The notes: generated from the sequence alone by a model not told the origin. A stretch of 64,000 nucleotides of DNA from Macrobrachium rosenbergii (GCF_040412425.1 NC_089756.1:6277177-6341176), one strand, 5' to 3'. Positions 15,301 through 27,570 are shown, numbered from the stretch's first letter. Translations and numbers: made by a program.

Positions 15301-15333
15301 AATAAGGTACAAAGAAAAAGCAGAAATAAATGG

Positions 15334-15385
<52 letters not shown>

Positions 15386-15423
15386 GGTGGGGGAGAGAGA
15401 GAGATGAATAAGAAACAAACACG

Positions 15424-15486
<63 letters not shown>

Positions 15487-15829
15487 TAAGAAACACTCAG
15501 ATAAACCAGAAAGAACGGACAAATAAGGGCACGAAACAGAGATAGAAAGGAAGTGGTCGAAAATGGTAAGAATATTAAGAGCATAAAAATTATTACAATA
15601 GTGTAATAGAAAAAAAGAGAGAGAGAAACAATAAGGAAATGGAATAATGACAAAGAGACGAGAGAAAAATAATAAAGTGAGGAAGCAGAGAGAAATTGGA
15701 GAGAGGGTGAAGGAGCGAGAAAGAGAGAACTAGAAGAAAAATGGAGAGAAACAATAAATAAAGGGAAACAGAGAGAAGTGGCTCAACGACAATGGTAACA
15801 GAAAGGAGTTATTCTTGAGAGCTTGCAAA

Positions 15830-15891
<62 letters not shown>

Positions 15892-15929
15892 CAAATATTT
15901 TTGGGAGCGAAAAATGTGTGGTGAGAGAG

Positions 15930-15992
<63 letters not shown>

Positions 15993-16101
15993 CTAAGATT
16001 TGGGTGGGCGAGACTTATCTTTGCAACAAGAGTCATAGTCTGTCCCGCCATGAATAATACATGTATGTGAATAATACATGTATGCTTGTAGAGGACTTTG
16101 C

Positions 16102-16138
<37 letters not shown>
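14816..16138. repeat. (GA)n island, eight long tracts
   Basis: Runs of (GA) lie near 14816-14881, 15154-15203, 15240-15297, 15339-15382, 15426-15481, 15834-15890, 15923-15988 and 16103-16138, separated by A-rich purine spacers. A phrase GATGAATAAGAAACAAACAC is duplicated at about 15203 and 15403, next to two of the tracts. Long Leu-Ser or Arg-Glu frames across it are artefacts. Confidence 0.95.
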
Positions 16139-16141
<3 letters not shown>

Positions 16142-16344
16142 GCGCAAGCAACACAAAAGCCTTCGCCTGGACTTTCTCTTGGCATTTGGCGAAAAGGCTC
16201 CTCAACCCAAAGTGCATTTCCATGGGATAGCCATTCTTGGCCGGGCCGAAATAGCCACTAGCCACGCTGTATAAATCTCCTACCAACAGTGAAAAAAAGA
16301 AAAGGAAATAAGTAAGTGAAAGTTGTTTTCTTCTCGGTAAAAAA

Positions 16345-16398
16345 CGTGACACACACATACACATATGTATATATATACATATTTATATATATATATAT

Positions 16399-16461
<63 letters not shown>

Positions 16462-16481
16462 AATATATGTATATATATATA

Positions 16482-16539
<58 letters not shown>

Positions 16540-16570
16540 ATATATATACATATATATATTCTTATATATA
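16345..16570. repeat. (AT)n-rich microsatellite
   Basis: Imperfect (CA), (CATA) and (AT) blocks, ending next to the LTR-like segment. Confidence 0.9.
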
Positions 16571-16730
16571 TTCCATTGGTCCCTTTATCCACTTAGACAG
16601 AAATTCAAATTTAAGGGTAGCTGGAGGAGACGCCATGAAAAAGGGGTTGAACTTATGTAGGAAACCCCCAATATCACCTGACTTGTGGGGGGGGGAACAA
16701 TAGCGACCTCCTAGCCCCAGCATCAGGTGA

Positions 16731-17900
16731 TTTGGGGGGGTCACATAGCTGTTATGGCCACAAGGGCGAACTCAAAGCTGTAAATAGACTTTTAACCTTA
16801 CCTTTAAGAGACTTCACTATAAGACCTATTTTCCCTACGACCTTTCAATGGCTGTGTGACTGCTTTCAGATTGCCGATGTCCTGTGCCCAACCCAAGAAA
16901 ACAAAATCGAATGCGATGCCTGAGACCTGAATGCTGGGGGTTCTTCATCCAACCGCCACAGTGTCGAGTGGTGCTCCTTTTTCGTCTCTCTGGGTTGGAA
17001 CTGAATGCAAGACTCTTGCAGCCAAAATTCGTCTAATGCCACGAGCTCTGTGCAGAAGGAACAAGGTACGTCTGGAAGCATTCGTTCCCAAGCCGGTCTC
17101 TTTTTCTTATCATGGATTTCTTTCCATTTTCTGAATTGCCAACTTTTCATTCTCCTAACAAAGGGCCCACTTCATCCAAATAAAACCTAACAGCCCTTGC
17201 CCCTCATGACTAGCAAACTCAAATTAAATTAATTCAGTGGTCAGAATTAGATTACTCCCTCCATAGTGTTACCATGGGCTAATTAAATCTAATTAATCAA
17301 TTCCTCCATCATGCATACTTAAGTTCATGTGAGAGAAACTCATTTGGTTTTGAATGCTAACCTGGAATTCTCTTCCAGAACCTTTTATCCAGCCCCCTGA
17401 CGGTCTCTGTCCCTGCCTAGAACAAAACCCTAGCATAGATGTCTAACTGCCATCCTGCCAAGTGCCAGAGTCTTCTGATTAGTAGTCCGGGGCACTGGAC
17501 AGTTCCCCCTTAATACTCAAGTGGCGTTATCCACAAAATCATTCAGCCAGTAGCAACCTTCACGGTCAATTGTGTGTTAAACCATTTCAGGGCCATAGCC
17601 TTTTATATTCAGCAATTTGCTATGCATTGTCTAATTTTATTGCCCACTGTATGTGCTTGCTTGCTGCACCGTCAGCCTTTTCATCTTAATTTCCTGATTG
17701 CTTCATTTGTAAATAAATTCAGCTTAAAGTAAATAACTGGTTAATTTTCCCCCCAACCATGGCGACCTCCAATTCTCTGTTTACTTAGATGTGATATCAA
17801 GGTAAGTCAACTTATTCATTCCTTTACCTTTTACATTCTGGGTGCTTTGTGTTGGCTTTCAAGGCAGTTAATTAAAATAAACCAATCCCATCTTCCAACC
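16731..17900 (+). mobile_element. Diverged LTR with purine tract and primer-site flanks
   Basis: Bases 17270-17345 (CTCCATAGTGTTA...GGGCTAATTAA...CATGTGAGAGAAA) match, in the opposite orientation, the LTRs at 3277-4569 and 9703-11019. The copy is therefore a related LTR on the plus strand. A T3G7 run at 16731-16740 could be a polypurine tract, with the LTR starting TCACATAGCTG at 16741. An AATAAA lies at 17712-17717, and TGGCGACCTCC at 17760 matches the start of the other element's primer-binding site. The LTR is then about 1.02 kb. Only 150 bases of possible internal sequence follow before (AT)n. Confidence 0.5.
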
Positions 17901-17913
17901 AGCCCCAGAATGT

Positions 17914-18069
<156 letters not shown>

Positions 18070-18387
18070 TTATTATTATTTAAAAAATCCACGTCAGACG
18101 GTGAGTGAAAACCGGAACTTCGAACAAGTACTTTCGCAGTTTATTCTCATTTTCAAGTTCACACTGAATACAAAAGGTGACAGAGCCTTATATAAATAAA
18201 CAGAAGGGGGCCGGGGTTACAGTTTGTTAATCTGGGCAGCATGTTCTTTGAACAAAAAAGACAGGGACAAATGATCAAGGGATAATCCGGGGTGGAGATT
18301 AACATTCCTGGTGGATGTAGCTTCAATAAACACAGTTTCTAGCAGATTCCTTTTCTGATGGTCGTTGACCTTGTAGACTATCGTTGA

Positions 18388-18657
18388 CTAATCCCAGTTC
18401 ATCGCATGGCCTGTCTTAAGCCAATCATCCACAATGCCATTATTTGATAAGCCTCTTGAAATGGCATATTTGTGTTGAGAGCTTCTTACTTTTAGTCCTT
18501 TTGATGTCTGACCAATATAAATCTTATTACATTCTTTGCAAGGAATACTGTGTATAATACTGTTTGAATTGGGTGGGCTGTTCTTAATTAGTTTATTTCT
18601 CAAAATATTATTATATTTAAATACTAAGTTAATATCAATAGTTTTTAAAATGGGCAC
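18388..18657 (-). pseudogene. PLE GIY-YIG endonuclease domain
   Basis: The 89-residue translation contains IPCKECNKIYIGQTSKGLKV and then QHKYAISRG and HAMNWD. The Cys pair before the IYIGQT core and the downstream Arg and His residues are typical of the GIY-YIG endonuclease in Penelope-like elements, which nicks the target DNA for insertion. The domain is joined to broken upstream frames, so the whole copy is inactive. Confidence 0.75.
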
Positions 18658-18825
18658 TGCAGGAATGAAATTAGGATGAAACGGTAACAGAGAATATTCC
18701 TAAGTTCTCTGTTAACACTGGTTGGATTGTAATATGTCTTTTTTTGCTTAGTTTTTACAAAGTTCTAAAAAATATGGAGGGTAACATAATGAATCTCCTA
18801 TTTTATTAATAACTTTAAACTCCCC

Positions 18826-19342
18826 TTACAAAAATTCGGGACTACAAATTCTAAGAGCTCTGGAAAATGTTGACACCTTAATTTGTTTAGCATGGTTACA
18901 GTCAAAATTAATGTATGACAAGTTATTCGTGGATTTCCTATATACTTTAAAACAAAAAATTGGTGTTATTTGTAATAAGTAAGACATCCAAAATTGATAT
19001 ACAATTATCTTCTTCATATAATACTGTGAATTTTATGGATGGTACAAGATTGTTGATTGTTTGCAAGAAATCAGGAATATTTACATTTTCTTTTACTGTA
19101 CAAAAACAATCATCTACATATCTAACCCAAAACACCTTAGAGAATAGATTTCTTGGAATAAGTCTAGACTCAAAGAATTCCATGTAAATATTAGACAAAA
19201 GTGGCGAAAGAGGGTTCCCCCATAGAAATACCAAATATTTTTTCAGAAAAATTACCATTGAAAGCGAATTTACAATTTTTTTTATACAAAGGGATATTAA
19301 ATTAATAACATTATTAGGTAATTCTAGATTATACAGGTCCAA
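18826..19342 (-). pseudogene. PLE reverse transcriptase, palm and thumb
   Basis: The translation includes GNPLSPLLSNIYMEFFES followed by VFWVRYVDDCFC, the YVDD catalytic box. It then has NIPDFLQTINNLVPSIKFT and, in the next frame (18826-19017), a thumb segment ending LRICSPEFL. The gene is split into overlapping frames by small indels. The order matches the plus-strand copy at 20579-21309. Confidence 0.8.
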
Positions 19343-19677
19343 ATGTTGTGATAAATAGTGAAGTAAGTCATCAATAGGAACTTTAGTAATTTAACTAGAT
19401 ATTTAGAAAGTTTATAACTAATAGAACCGGTTGAACTGATCATGGGCCTAATAGGAAAATCTGTTTTATTGGTTTTGATTAATCCGTACATGTAAGGTAA
19501 GAATGGGCCAATCGTTGACACTTTTTCATTTATTGAACCGAATTCCTTTAGTAAAGTTTTTACTTTAGAACTGAAACTTTTTATGACATCAGCTAATGGG
19601 TCTTTCCGTAGTTTTTTGTAAGTACTAGAATCAGATAATAAGTGTTCCATTTTTTCAACACAGCTAATTTTATCCAT
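19324..19677 (-). pseudogene. PLE reverse transcriptase, N-terminal fingers
   Basis: The segment contains LPYMYGLIKTNKTDFPIRPM followed by SSTGSISYKLSKYL. The P-x-x-Y-G-L-x-K and RP-I-x-S motifs are typical of Penelope-like reverse transcriptases. Its 5' side ends at the 490-base deletion relative to the other arm. Confidence 0.75.
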
Positions 19678-19701
19678 TATTACAAAACAATTGGATTTGT
19701 C

Positions 19702-19781
19702 GGGAGATTACACACAATTCATTGAAAGGATATTCACTGTCCACACGGAATCTCCTTTCAATGAATTGTGTGTAATCTCCC
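19702..19781. repeat. Centre of the PLE palindrome
   Basis: GGGAGATTACACACAATTCA at 19702 and its complement ending near 19781 form 29-base arms that appear perfect, around a 22-base loop at 19731-19752. This is the head-to-head junction of the two PLE copies. Confidence 0.85.
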
Positions 19782-20056
19782 TCAAGAAACATAAAAAAGA
19801 CAAGAAGGCTCGAATTCAATATTTTCAAGAGATTGAGGACGGACAGATTTCATTTCATGAATAGGATTCCCCCAGACTGGATAACAGTGCTACTGAACAG
19901 AAATTATAATAGACTTAGATTCAAGCTAAGCAAACTAGTTCACCACGTGGACCTTATATTAAGAAGTCTCATTGAGATAAGTGATTGGAGTAACTTACAT
20001 AAAGACGATTGTGTAAATAAACCTTTCGAACAAAGAACTGGACCAGAATCTTAAAC

Positions 20057-20830
20057 GTGCTTTATTCTATGGCTTATCATATTACAAACACCGTCTCAGG
20101 GATATCCAGACTGAAAAAGAAAAACACAACTGTATCACCTTCAATGAATTTAGTCAAAGGTCTTTCCTTCGGCTTATTTCAGATAACTAATAAAACAGCG
20201 AATTTCCCAAAAAGGTTTATAGACGCAATTCACGAAACGAAGAAAGATAAAAGTTTGCACATTACTAAAGCCGACAAATCCAGTTGTTTTGTAACAATGG
20301 ATAAATTTAGCTATGTTGAAAAAATGGAAAACTTATCATCTGATTCTAGTACTCATAAAAAACTACGGAAAGACCCATTAGCTTATGTCATAAAAAGTTT
20401 CAATTCTAAAATAAAAACTATACTAAAGGACTACGGTTCAATAAAAGAGAAAGTGTCAACGATTGGCCCATCCTTACCTTACATGCACGGATTAATCAAA
20501 ACTAATAAAATAGATTTTCCTATTCGGCCATTATCAGTTCAACCGGTTCTATTAGTTATAAACTTTCTAAATATCTAGTTAAATTACTATCACCTATTCT
20601 GGGTACTATTTCAAATTCTCATTTCCAAAATTCTGTTGATTGCTGTGCTAGACTTTCCCATATTGAATTATCCAGTATTGACAAATTAACCAGTTTTGAT
20701 GTGATATCTTTATTTACTAAAGTTCCTATTGATAACTTACTTCAATATTTATCACAAAATTTGGACTTGTATAATCTAGAATTACCTACCAATATTATTA
20801 CTAATTTGGTATCCCTTTGTATAAAAAACT
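20057..20830 (+). pseudogene. PLE reverse transcriptase, N-terminal half
   Basis: Residues include HITKADKSSCFVTMD, LPYMHGLIKTNKIDFPIRPL and, after a frameshift near 20535, SISYKLSKYLVKLLSPILGT and TSFDVISLFTKVPIDNLL. FDVISLFTKVP is motif A of the polymerase and carries the first catalytic aspartate. This part corresponds to the fingers and upper palm. Confidence 0.78.
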
Positions 20831-20907
20831 TGTAAACTAACTTTCAATGGTAATTTTTGTGAACAAATATTTGGTATTTCTATGGGGGAACCCTCTTTCG
20901 CCACTTT

Positions 20908-21309
20908 TTGTCTAATATATACATGGAATTCTTTGAGTCTAAACTTATTCCAAAAAATCCATTCTCTAAGGTGTTTTGGGTTAGATATGTAGATGATTGT
21001 TTTTGCATAGTAAAAGAAAACGTAAATATTCCTGACTTCTTGCAAACAATTAATAACCTTGTACCATCCATAAAATTCACAATAGAATATGAAGAAAATA
21101 ATTGTATACCATTTTTGGATATCTTGGTTATCAGAAATAACACCAATATTTGTTTTAAAACATATAGGAAATCCACGAATAATTTGTCATATATTAATGT
21201 TGACCGTAACCATGCTAAACAAATTAAGGTGTCAAATTTTCCAGCAGAGCTCTTAGAATTTGTAGTCCTGAATTTTTGGAAGAGGAGTTTAAAATTATTG
21301 ATAAAATAG
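20908..21309 (+). pseudogene. PLE reverse transcriptase, catalytic palm and thumb
   Basis: The frame reads SNIYMEFFESKLIPKNPFSK, then VRYVDDCFCIVKENVN with the YVDD box, then a conserved IPFLDILVIRNN segment and a thumb region. The upstream SPLLSNIYM motif is broken by an indel near 20905. It is nearly identical to the minus-strand copy, so the two diverged recently. Confidence 0.8.
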
Positions 21310-21477
21310 GAGATTCATTATGTTACCCTCCATATTTTTTAGAGCTTTGTAAAAATAAAGCAAAAAAGACATATTGCAATTCAACCAGTGTTAACAAAGA
21401 ACTTAAGAATATTCTCTGATTACCATTTCACCCTAATATTTCTGCAGTGCCCATTTTAAAAACTACTGATATTAACT

Positions 21478-21660
21478 AAGTATTAAAGAATGTGTAAGAT
21501 TTATATTGGTCAAACATCAAAGGGCTAAAAGTAAGAAGCTCCCAACACAAATATGTCATTTCAAGAGGCTTATCAAATAATGGCATTGCAGATCATTGGC
21601 TTAAGACAGGCCATGCGATGAAGTCAACGATAATCTACAAGATCAACGACCATCAGAAAA
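21478..21660 (+). pseudogene. Decayed PLE GIY-YIG region
   Basis: The nucleotides match the complement of 18390-18560 (TTTATATTGGTCAAACATCA and GAGGCTTATCAAATAATGGC). A deletion removed the Cys-rich lead, and small indels break the frame. Confidence 0.65.
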
Positions 21661-21970
21661 GGAATCTGCTAGAAACTGTGCTTATTGAAGCTACGTCCAC
21701 CAGGAATGTTAATCTTCACCCTGGATTATTCCTTGATCCTTTGTCCCTGTCTTTTTTGTTTAAAGAACATGCTGCCCAGATTAACAAAATGTAACCCCGC
21801 CCCCCTTCAGTTTTTGTACATAAGGCCCTGTCAACTTCTTATGTATTCAGTGTGAACTTGAAAATGTAGACTAAACTATGAAAGTAATTGCTCAAAATCC
21901 CAGTTTTCACTCACCTTCTGACATGGATTTTATAATATTCTCAAGGACGCTTCCCTTCATGCTGGACTAG

Positions 21971-22117
<147 letters not shown>

Positions 22118-24255
22118 TACACTGTTAATAGTTCTTAAGCCTACTATCCAATACTATGGCATACTTTCATCTAACAGGTGATGGGTAAAAAAGGCATAAG
22201 TAATAATAGTGCTAGAAGTATCACTACGTCACAGTCATCTATGCTAACTTTTAGAAAGCCCACACAGAGAACCAGGGAGACACACCTTAAGACTCTCCCT
22301 GTTAATTAAAGATTGACAATAGATTCGCCAAGGTTTCAGTACTCTCACTCGTTAAGCCTCTCCAAAGCGTCTATCTTAATCTGTTTTACGACTGCTGGCC
22401 GAAGTCTCCTCCTTCCAGGAACACCTTCCTTCCCGGGTGACCACGTGAATTGCCTGCAGCAGGAAACTAACGGGAATCACGCTCAAAGGAAGCGAAACAC
22501 CTGATATGCCCAGGGCACAAACATTGGCAAGAACCAGAGGTCATATAAGGCCGAACCGAAGTCAACAAGACAGAAGCAGACAGGACACTGACCCAGTGAC
22601 ACGCCACTGTGCGATACCTTGTCACCCGAGCAACCGCTCACCTCTCTTCGTCTGGCCGACGACCTACCATCCAAAGTGCTACCTTAAAGTGCCAAGTGTA
22701 GAAGTCCCACTCATCTGAGAATTCATTGACTTTGCAACCACGGGTCTTCGCTTAAGGAATATAGGTAGTGTGTGGTGGGGGAGTGTTCAGTCAGTTATCT
22801 CATACTCTTATCTCATTCTGTTTCCTTTTTCCCTTGCATTATACTTAGACCCAGAATCATTGTCGGTAATCAATTATCAGTGTTAAAGAGTAATTTGTCT
22901 GATCTTAAGTTGACGTCAGCTCCTTAAGCCTTCAGCATTTCCCTTTGTAAAGATTATTCTGTGCTCTGGCTTAACCAGTGATCGTGTTCCTTTCTATATA
23001 CATTGCAGAAAGGGTGTGTGTACCTCTGTAAAAGTCTGCCTCCACTGTGCCCCTACGTACACCAATCAAGTGCTTCCATTTTCAACCACCTATACTAATA
23101 TTTACATCACTCTTCTTCCTGGTCTCCACTTGCCCTCATAACGTTACCCTCGTTCACATTTACCGTCAACTGTTAGAAACAATCGTTTGCCGATTGTTCC
23201 CTTGGTGGGTTGTTGCCTCTTTTATTTGTGTTTTTGTTTTCGTGCTGGTGAGTTGACGTCTGTCATAGAGTGCTTGTCAGCGTCAGCAACGAGTCAGGTC
23301 GAGGGCTGCAGCGAGTCATTTGGGATAGCAGCAGCAGGTATCCGTACCTGAGAGTCAGGTCCCGGCAGCAGAGCAGTGGAGAGTATTTGAGGACGAGATG
23401 GTTGACGTGTCGGCTCTGTCATGGTCGTCGTTATTGGAGGAGGATGTCAGCAGGTCTCGTCAGCAGAGCAGCGGAGAGTTTTTTTCGCCACGATGGTTGT
23501 CTCTCGACTCTGTCATGGGCACCCGGAGTTGGAGGACTGTGCTTGAGGGCTAGATGGTTGCCGCGTCGGCTCCGTCTTTTGTCCTGCAGTGTTCCTGTGT
23601 TGCAGTTTCGTCTGTGGACGCATAAGTAGCTCCGGCTGTATGTATATTTTTCATGAGGTGATTACCTTTGTATTTCTGCTGTGTCACGTTTTTCCCGAGT
23701 GTTTGTGTATCCTGCACAATGTGTTGCAGTGTTAAGGATTTTACTGTTATTTTTCTGTTTATGTATATTTTTGCACCCGGGAGGGTAATGTTACTGTTTT
23801 CATGATTTTATGCTGATGTTAACCCTGCTGTGTTGATTTTGTTTATGGTCCCGTTTTGTTCATGCTTGATGTATCTATTATGGTAAGTGTTGTAATGGTC
23901 AGCTGTGTTGTTTTACCTGTTATTGCTGTCATTGTTTATTATCTAATGTTTATTTTTGGACGCATTATTTTTACTGAATTAAATTTCTGTATTTCTTGTT
24001 CCCCATTTTATGCCAGGTGTTTTTGTTATTGTATTGACTCTTACGATGCTTTTCCTGAACCTGTTACATTGTTTGCTTAGATTTTTGCTGCTGATTTTTT
24101 TTTTTTTGTATAAATATGGATTTTATAGTTTCAACCTTGACTCAGCTGTACATTATGTATATAACTTATTGTAAATAAATTAGTTTAAGGTCACTTTTTG
24201 GTTTTGTTCTGCTCCTCCCTTCTTTGTTTGTCACCTTTCGTCAGTCATTACAGCC
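22118..24255 (+). other. Unassigned 2.1-kb segment, possibly LTR-derived
   Basis: No coding region is supported, although short open frames occur (for example 23270-23629). Within 23290-23560 a block with AGCAGAGCAG...GGAGAGT...GATGGTTG is imperfectly repeated. An AATAAA occurs at 24174, and the segment can be read from TGTTAATAG (22128) to GTCATTACA (about 24251), TG...CA-like ends. No primer-binding site or partner LTR was found, so the LTR reading is weak. Confidence 0.25.
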
Positions 24256-24699
24256 CAATTGCTTGTTTTTTTTAAGAACCTGTTGATCTCGAGAGGCGAG
24301 ATCATAAAACAAGCTATTTAAGAAGTGTTATTCACCATATTTCAATCCTTACCGAGTGGCACTCTTAGTCGTTTCAACTGCATAATTCAGCTGGAAAGGT
24401 GCCAAGAGCCCTGCGTATACGGCATTTTGTAATTGGTTCTTCTGATTACTGTATTTAAACTAATTTAGACCAGGATATTTCTCTCCTGAGTCCTTCCATT
24501 ATTACTTGCAATAATATTCTACCTAAATTCATTTCTTGTACGACGTGTTGGTCCCCAGTCAGATGTGTTATTGCCAAGGTAAGAACTTATAGGTCGACCA
24601 ACACTCGTACCAATAGTAATACTGCCGTACTATCACACGCACACCCACCCCCAGAGTCTACTATTGAAGCATTTTATTTTGAACTGGGCCTAGGGATAA
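24256..24699. other. Unassigned spacer
   Basis: No feature can be supported. TTGGTCCCCAGTCAGATGTG near 24550 is unplaced. Confidence 0.4.
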
Positions 24700-24945
24700 A
24701 ATAAAGGGGTTCTGGGGGAAGGGGACGGCGGGTAGGGAGAGAGGAATGGAGTGGGAGAGCAGGGGGAGAAGGGGAAGGGAGAAAGGGGGAAGGCGGAGGG
24801 GTGTAGAAGAGGGGTGAGGGGAAGTAGAGGGGGAGGGGAGGGGGAGAGAGGGTAGGCGAAGGGGGAGAGGAGGGGAGGGAAAGGGAATATATGAGAAGGG
24901 GGAGGGGAAAGGGGAGGGGATGAGAGGGAAGGGAGGGGCTTATTC
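24700..24945. repeat. G-rich purine tract (GGGGA-type)
   Basis: About 245 bases consist almost entirely of G and A on the plus strand, with many runs of three to five G. It is low complexity and able in principle to form triplex or quadruplex DNA. The minus open frame rich in Pro and Ser is an artefact. Confidence 0.85.
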
Positions 24946-26137
24946 CTCACCTTTAGGAATTATCTCCCTTGTTGCTGATCGTCGGGAGAAATAAGTGGAT
25001 TAAATAATTAGCAATAACTATTCTCATCATCAAGGAACCATTTATACCGATAATTAGCTTTTGAACGATTTTAAGAGCTTAGCCTTCTATCATTAATCTT
25101 CTTTGTTCGATCTTCCCACAGACGGGTGCTTTTTATGCCAATAACCATCTTCGTTGTAACGCCATAACTATTTCAACAAAATTATATTAACGCAAATCTA
25201 TCAGTAATTATGAATAACTACTATTTAATCACATATACCGCAAAGTACGGACTCACAAATGTAACAGACGCGTGAGATCGCGCGCCAAAGAGAAAGAAAT
25301 CCGGACCGCCCCCCCAAAAAAACTGCAATATATATTTTGCGCAAATAGGCTATAGACAATTATAATCATGGTCTTTATAACCCTGACACGCAAGACCACC
25401 GTAATAAGGCTTCACAAAAAAATTAATAAAAAAATAAAAAAAAAATTTCCCAATTGCACATCGGCCAAAAGCAAGACGATAAAAAATAATTAATGCCATC
25501 CACTTGGACGTGAACTATTATAGCAATTTTTTTCCCAGAAAAAAGAAAAAGGGATGAGTGTCCTCCCTAATCGTGTACCTCATCCCGTCACAAGATTTGG
25601 GAGTATGACCTGCGTCTCTCCGTCCGTTATAGAGACAAAAAAAAAAAAAAAAAACTAATAAACAAATAAAATAAATAAATAAATAAAAAGCAAAACAGAC
25701 GCGTTAATGAACGGACGTATAAAGTCACAAAAGCGTTTAAAACGCCGTTCCGTCTCGTCCACGCTGCCTAACGGCCCGCGAGAGCAAACTGATATTGGGA
25801 GTAATATTTCGGGGAACTTTCGGTTACTAACGGGCCTATTACTGTTAATAGTGATGGAAATATGGTCCGGGGTTCCCCGGGATTCAATTTCGGCTCCTCT
25901 AAGCCCCGCGGATAACAATAACGTTTATATCTATATATATTTAAAAGTTGAAACCACCGAACTGAACTAGGCGGGGTGGGGGGGGGGGGTTGGGCGTTAG
26001 GGAGACCAACTGTGCAGAATTCTGTGGTGCTACGGCTGAATTTGAATTTGAGTTATTATGAATGCTGCAACTGTTAGCTACTTCAAATGGTTGCTTTTGA
26101 TATGTATGTATGTATGTACGTATGTATGTATACATAT

Positions 26138-26138
<1 letters not shown>
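24946..26138. other. Unassigned AT-rich segment
   Basis: No gene is supported. A-rich low-complexity stretches lie at 25415-25445 and 25634-25690, and a G-rich run lies at 25970-25995. Overlapping open frames at 25655-25970 occur on both strands without recognisable motifs. Confidence 0.4.

Positions 26139-26235
<97 letters not shown>
26139..26235. repeat. (CA)n(TA)n microsatellite
   Basis: About 28 bp of (CA) followed by about 66 bp of (TA). Confidence 0.95.
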
Positions 26236-26236
<1 letters not shown>

Positions 26237-26414
26237 AAAATGTGACGTCAATGTCAGGGCAACCCATCCCAACCCCCTTAAAAAAGGCCGACACATAAAA
26301 GGTGGTGGAAAAGCGGAAATCTGGTTGAATCTCGTAAAAGTGGTGTCAATGGTTTTCCCTTTGAACTTTTACCATTCAGAAAATAATACCCCCTCTGCCT
26401 CCTTCCATGAAAAA

Positions 26415-26472
26415 GAAGAAGAAGGAGGAGGAGGAGGAGGAGGAGGAGGAGGAGGAGGAGAAGAAGAAGAAT
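26415..26472. repeat. (GAG)n/(GAA)n purine trinucleotide repeat
   Basis: Runs of AAGAAG, then (GAG)n, then AAGAAG form a poly-Glu/poly-Gly coding artefact. Confidence 0.9.
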
Positions 26473-26597
26473 AATGATTTTTACATTGATTTTTCCCTCT
26501 ATGCATCTGTTGCACTTTTAAAACAAAGTGAATTCTATCACTGAACAGTCTTACTTAGAGCGTTAACAAATAATACGTATATTGCATATTTATCTAT

Positions 26598-26643
26598 GTT
26601 TAAATATATTTGTACCCATACATAACTGCAGATTAGTTACTCT

Positions 26644-26697
<54 letters not shown>
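26598..26697. repeat. Hairpin-arm relative next to (AAT)n
   Basis: GTTTAAATATATTTGTACCC and CATACATAACTG at about 26596-26630 resemble one arm of the hairpin at 52834-52913. (AAT)n follows at 26648-26697, as (ATT)n follows the hairpin at 52950. Confidence 0.5.
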
Positions 26698-26990
26698 CAT
26701 TCTTTTATTTCACAAAATACAGTAGTAATGACATCACCAACAGCACAGGCTTTCTCTGCAAATTAGATCAAGAATGTCCTTCATCATTCTTACTCCTTTA
26801 GTCTTCAAAGGCTGATCATTCTAAGATTGCTTTTCGTAAATAAACTACATAAATTACAATAAATCATTATGAATAAACTTTTCCTAAAACTTACCCACAA
26901 AAGGACCACCAAATCACGTCATCGTCTCTCAACCCAAACAAATATAATTTCATTCCCTTTCGAAAGCTACGAAACAAAACGCACTTCGTA
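26698..26990. other. Unassigned spacer
   Basis: AT-rich sequence without recognisable features. Confidence 0.4.
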
Positions 26991-27100
26991 AACACACACA
27001 CACACACACACACACAAGCGCCGCAACGCACTTATGTAAGCCCACACGTGCACACACACACACACACAAGCGCCGCAACGCACTTATGTAAGCCCACACG

Positions 27101-27133
<33 letters not shown>

Positions 27134-27135
27134 TC
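26991..27135. repeat. (CA)n with duplicated 36-bp interruption
   Basis: Three (CA) runs are separated by two copies of AAGCGCCGCAACGCACTTAT plus GTAAGCCCACACGTG, at 27016-27050 and 27068-27103. The copies look identical, so the duplication is recent. Confidence 0.9.
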
Positions 27136-27336
27136 AAGCAAGCACGCAGGCGCATAAAGAACCATTTCACTTGAAAGGGGAACTGCGACTTCAATTAAGC
27201 ACACGAGGTTCAGTCGAGTAGGGTCAAGTGAAAATGAGAACCCGGAGCAAAGTTCATTACGAAGAGCTGAAGCAACAAACGGAAAGACAACTAACATTCA
27301 TTAGGGGGTCTGATTGCCTCGTGATGAGAACAGCCA

Positions 27337-27337
27337 G

Positions 27338-27385
<48 letters not shown>

Positions 27386-27500
27386 GGCATAGACCGTCAG
27401 AATTACTTGTTTAATGAGAGAAGACAAACTATATTCGTTTATTACGAAAATGACAACAGCAACATTTTGTGATACTTTTGGTAAAATTAATAACAGAACT

Positions 27501-27570
<70 letters not shown>

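Larger units (their letters stand above)
18086..19730 (-). mobile_element. Penelope-like element, minus-strand copy of palindrome
   Basis: This arm is the reverse complement of 19753-21930 with about 490 bases missing: the right arm's 19782-20271 has no counterpart next to 19701. It carries the reverse transcriptase and GIY-YIG parts described separately. Penelope-like elements have a reverse transcriptase fused to a GIY-YIG endonuclease and are often found as partial or inverted copies. The outer end abuts A/T-rich DNA and (AT)n. Confidence 0.8.
19753..21930 (+). mobile_element. Penelope-like element, plus-strand copy of palindrome
   Basis: The longer arm carries, in order, an N-terminal segment (19800-20270), reverse transcriptase (20272-21309), a linker, a decayed GIY-YIG region (about 21480-21650) and a 3' tail. 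That tail matches the complement of the other arm's outer end (for example AAAGAACATGCTGCCCAGAT). The frame is broken by stops and indels throughout. Confidence 0.8.

Noticed and set aside
18086..18130. Hammerhead motif at the outer end of the first PLE pair
   Set aside because: CTGACG and GAAA strings occur there, but not in an order and spacing that allow the helices.
22118..24255. A 2.1-kb LTR
   Set aside because: TG...CA-like ends and an AATAAA are present, but no partner LTR, primer site or purine tract could be shown. It is listed only as unassigned.
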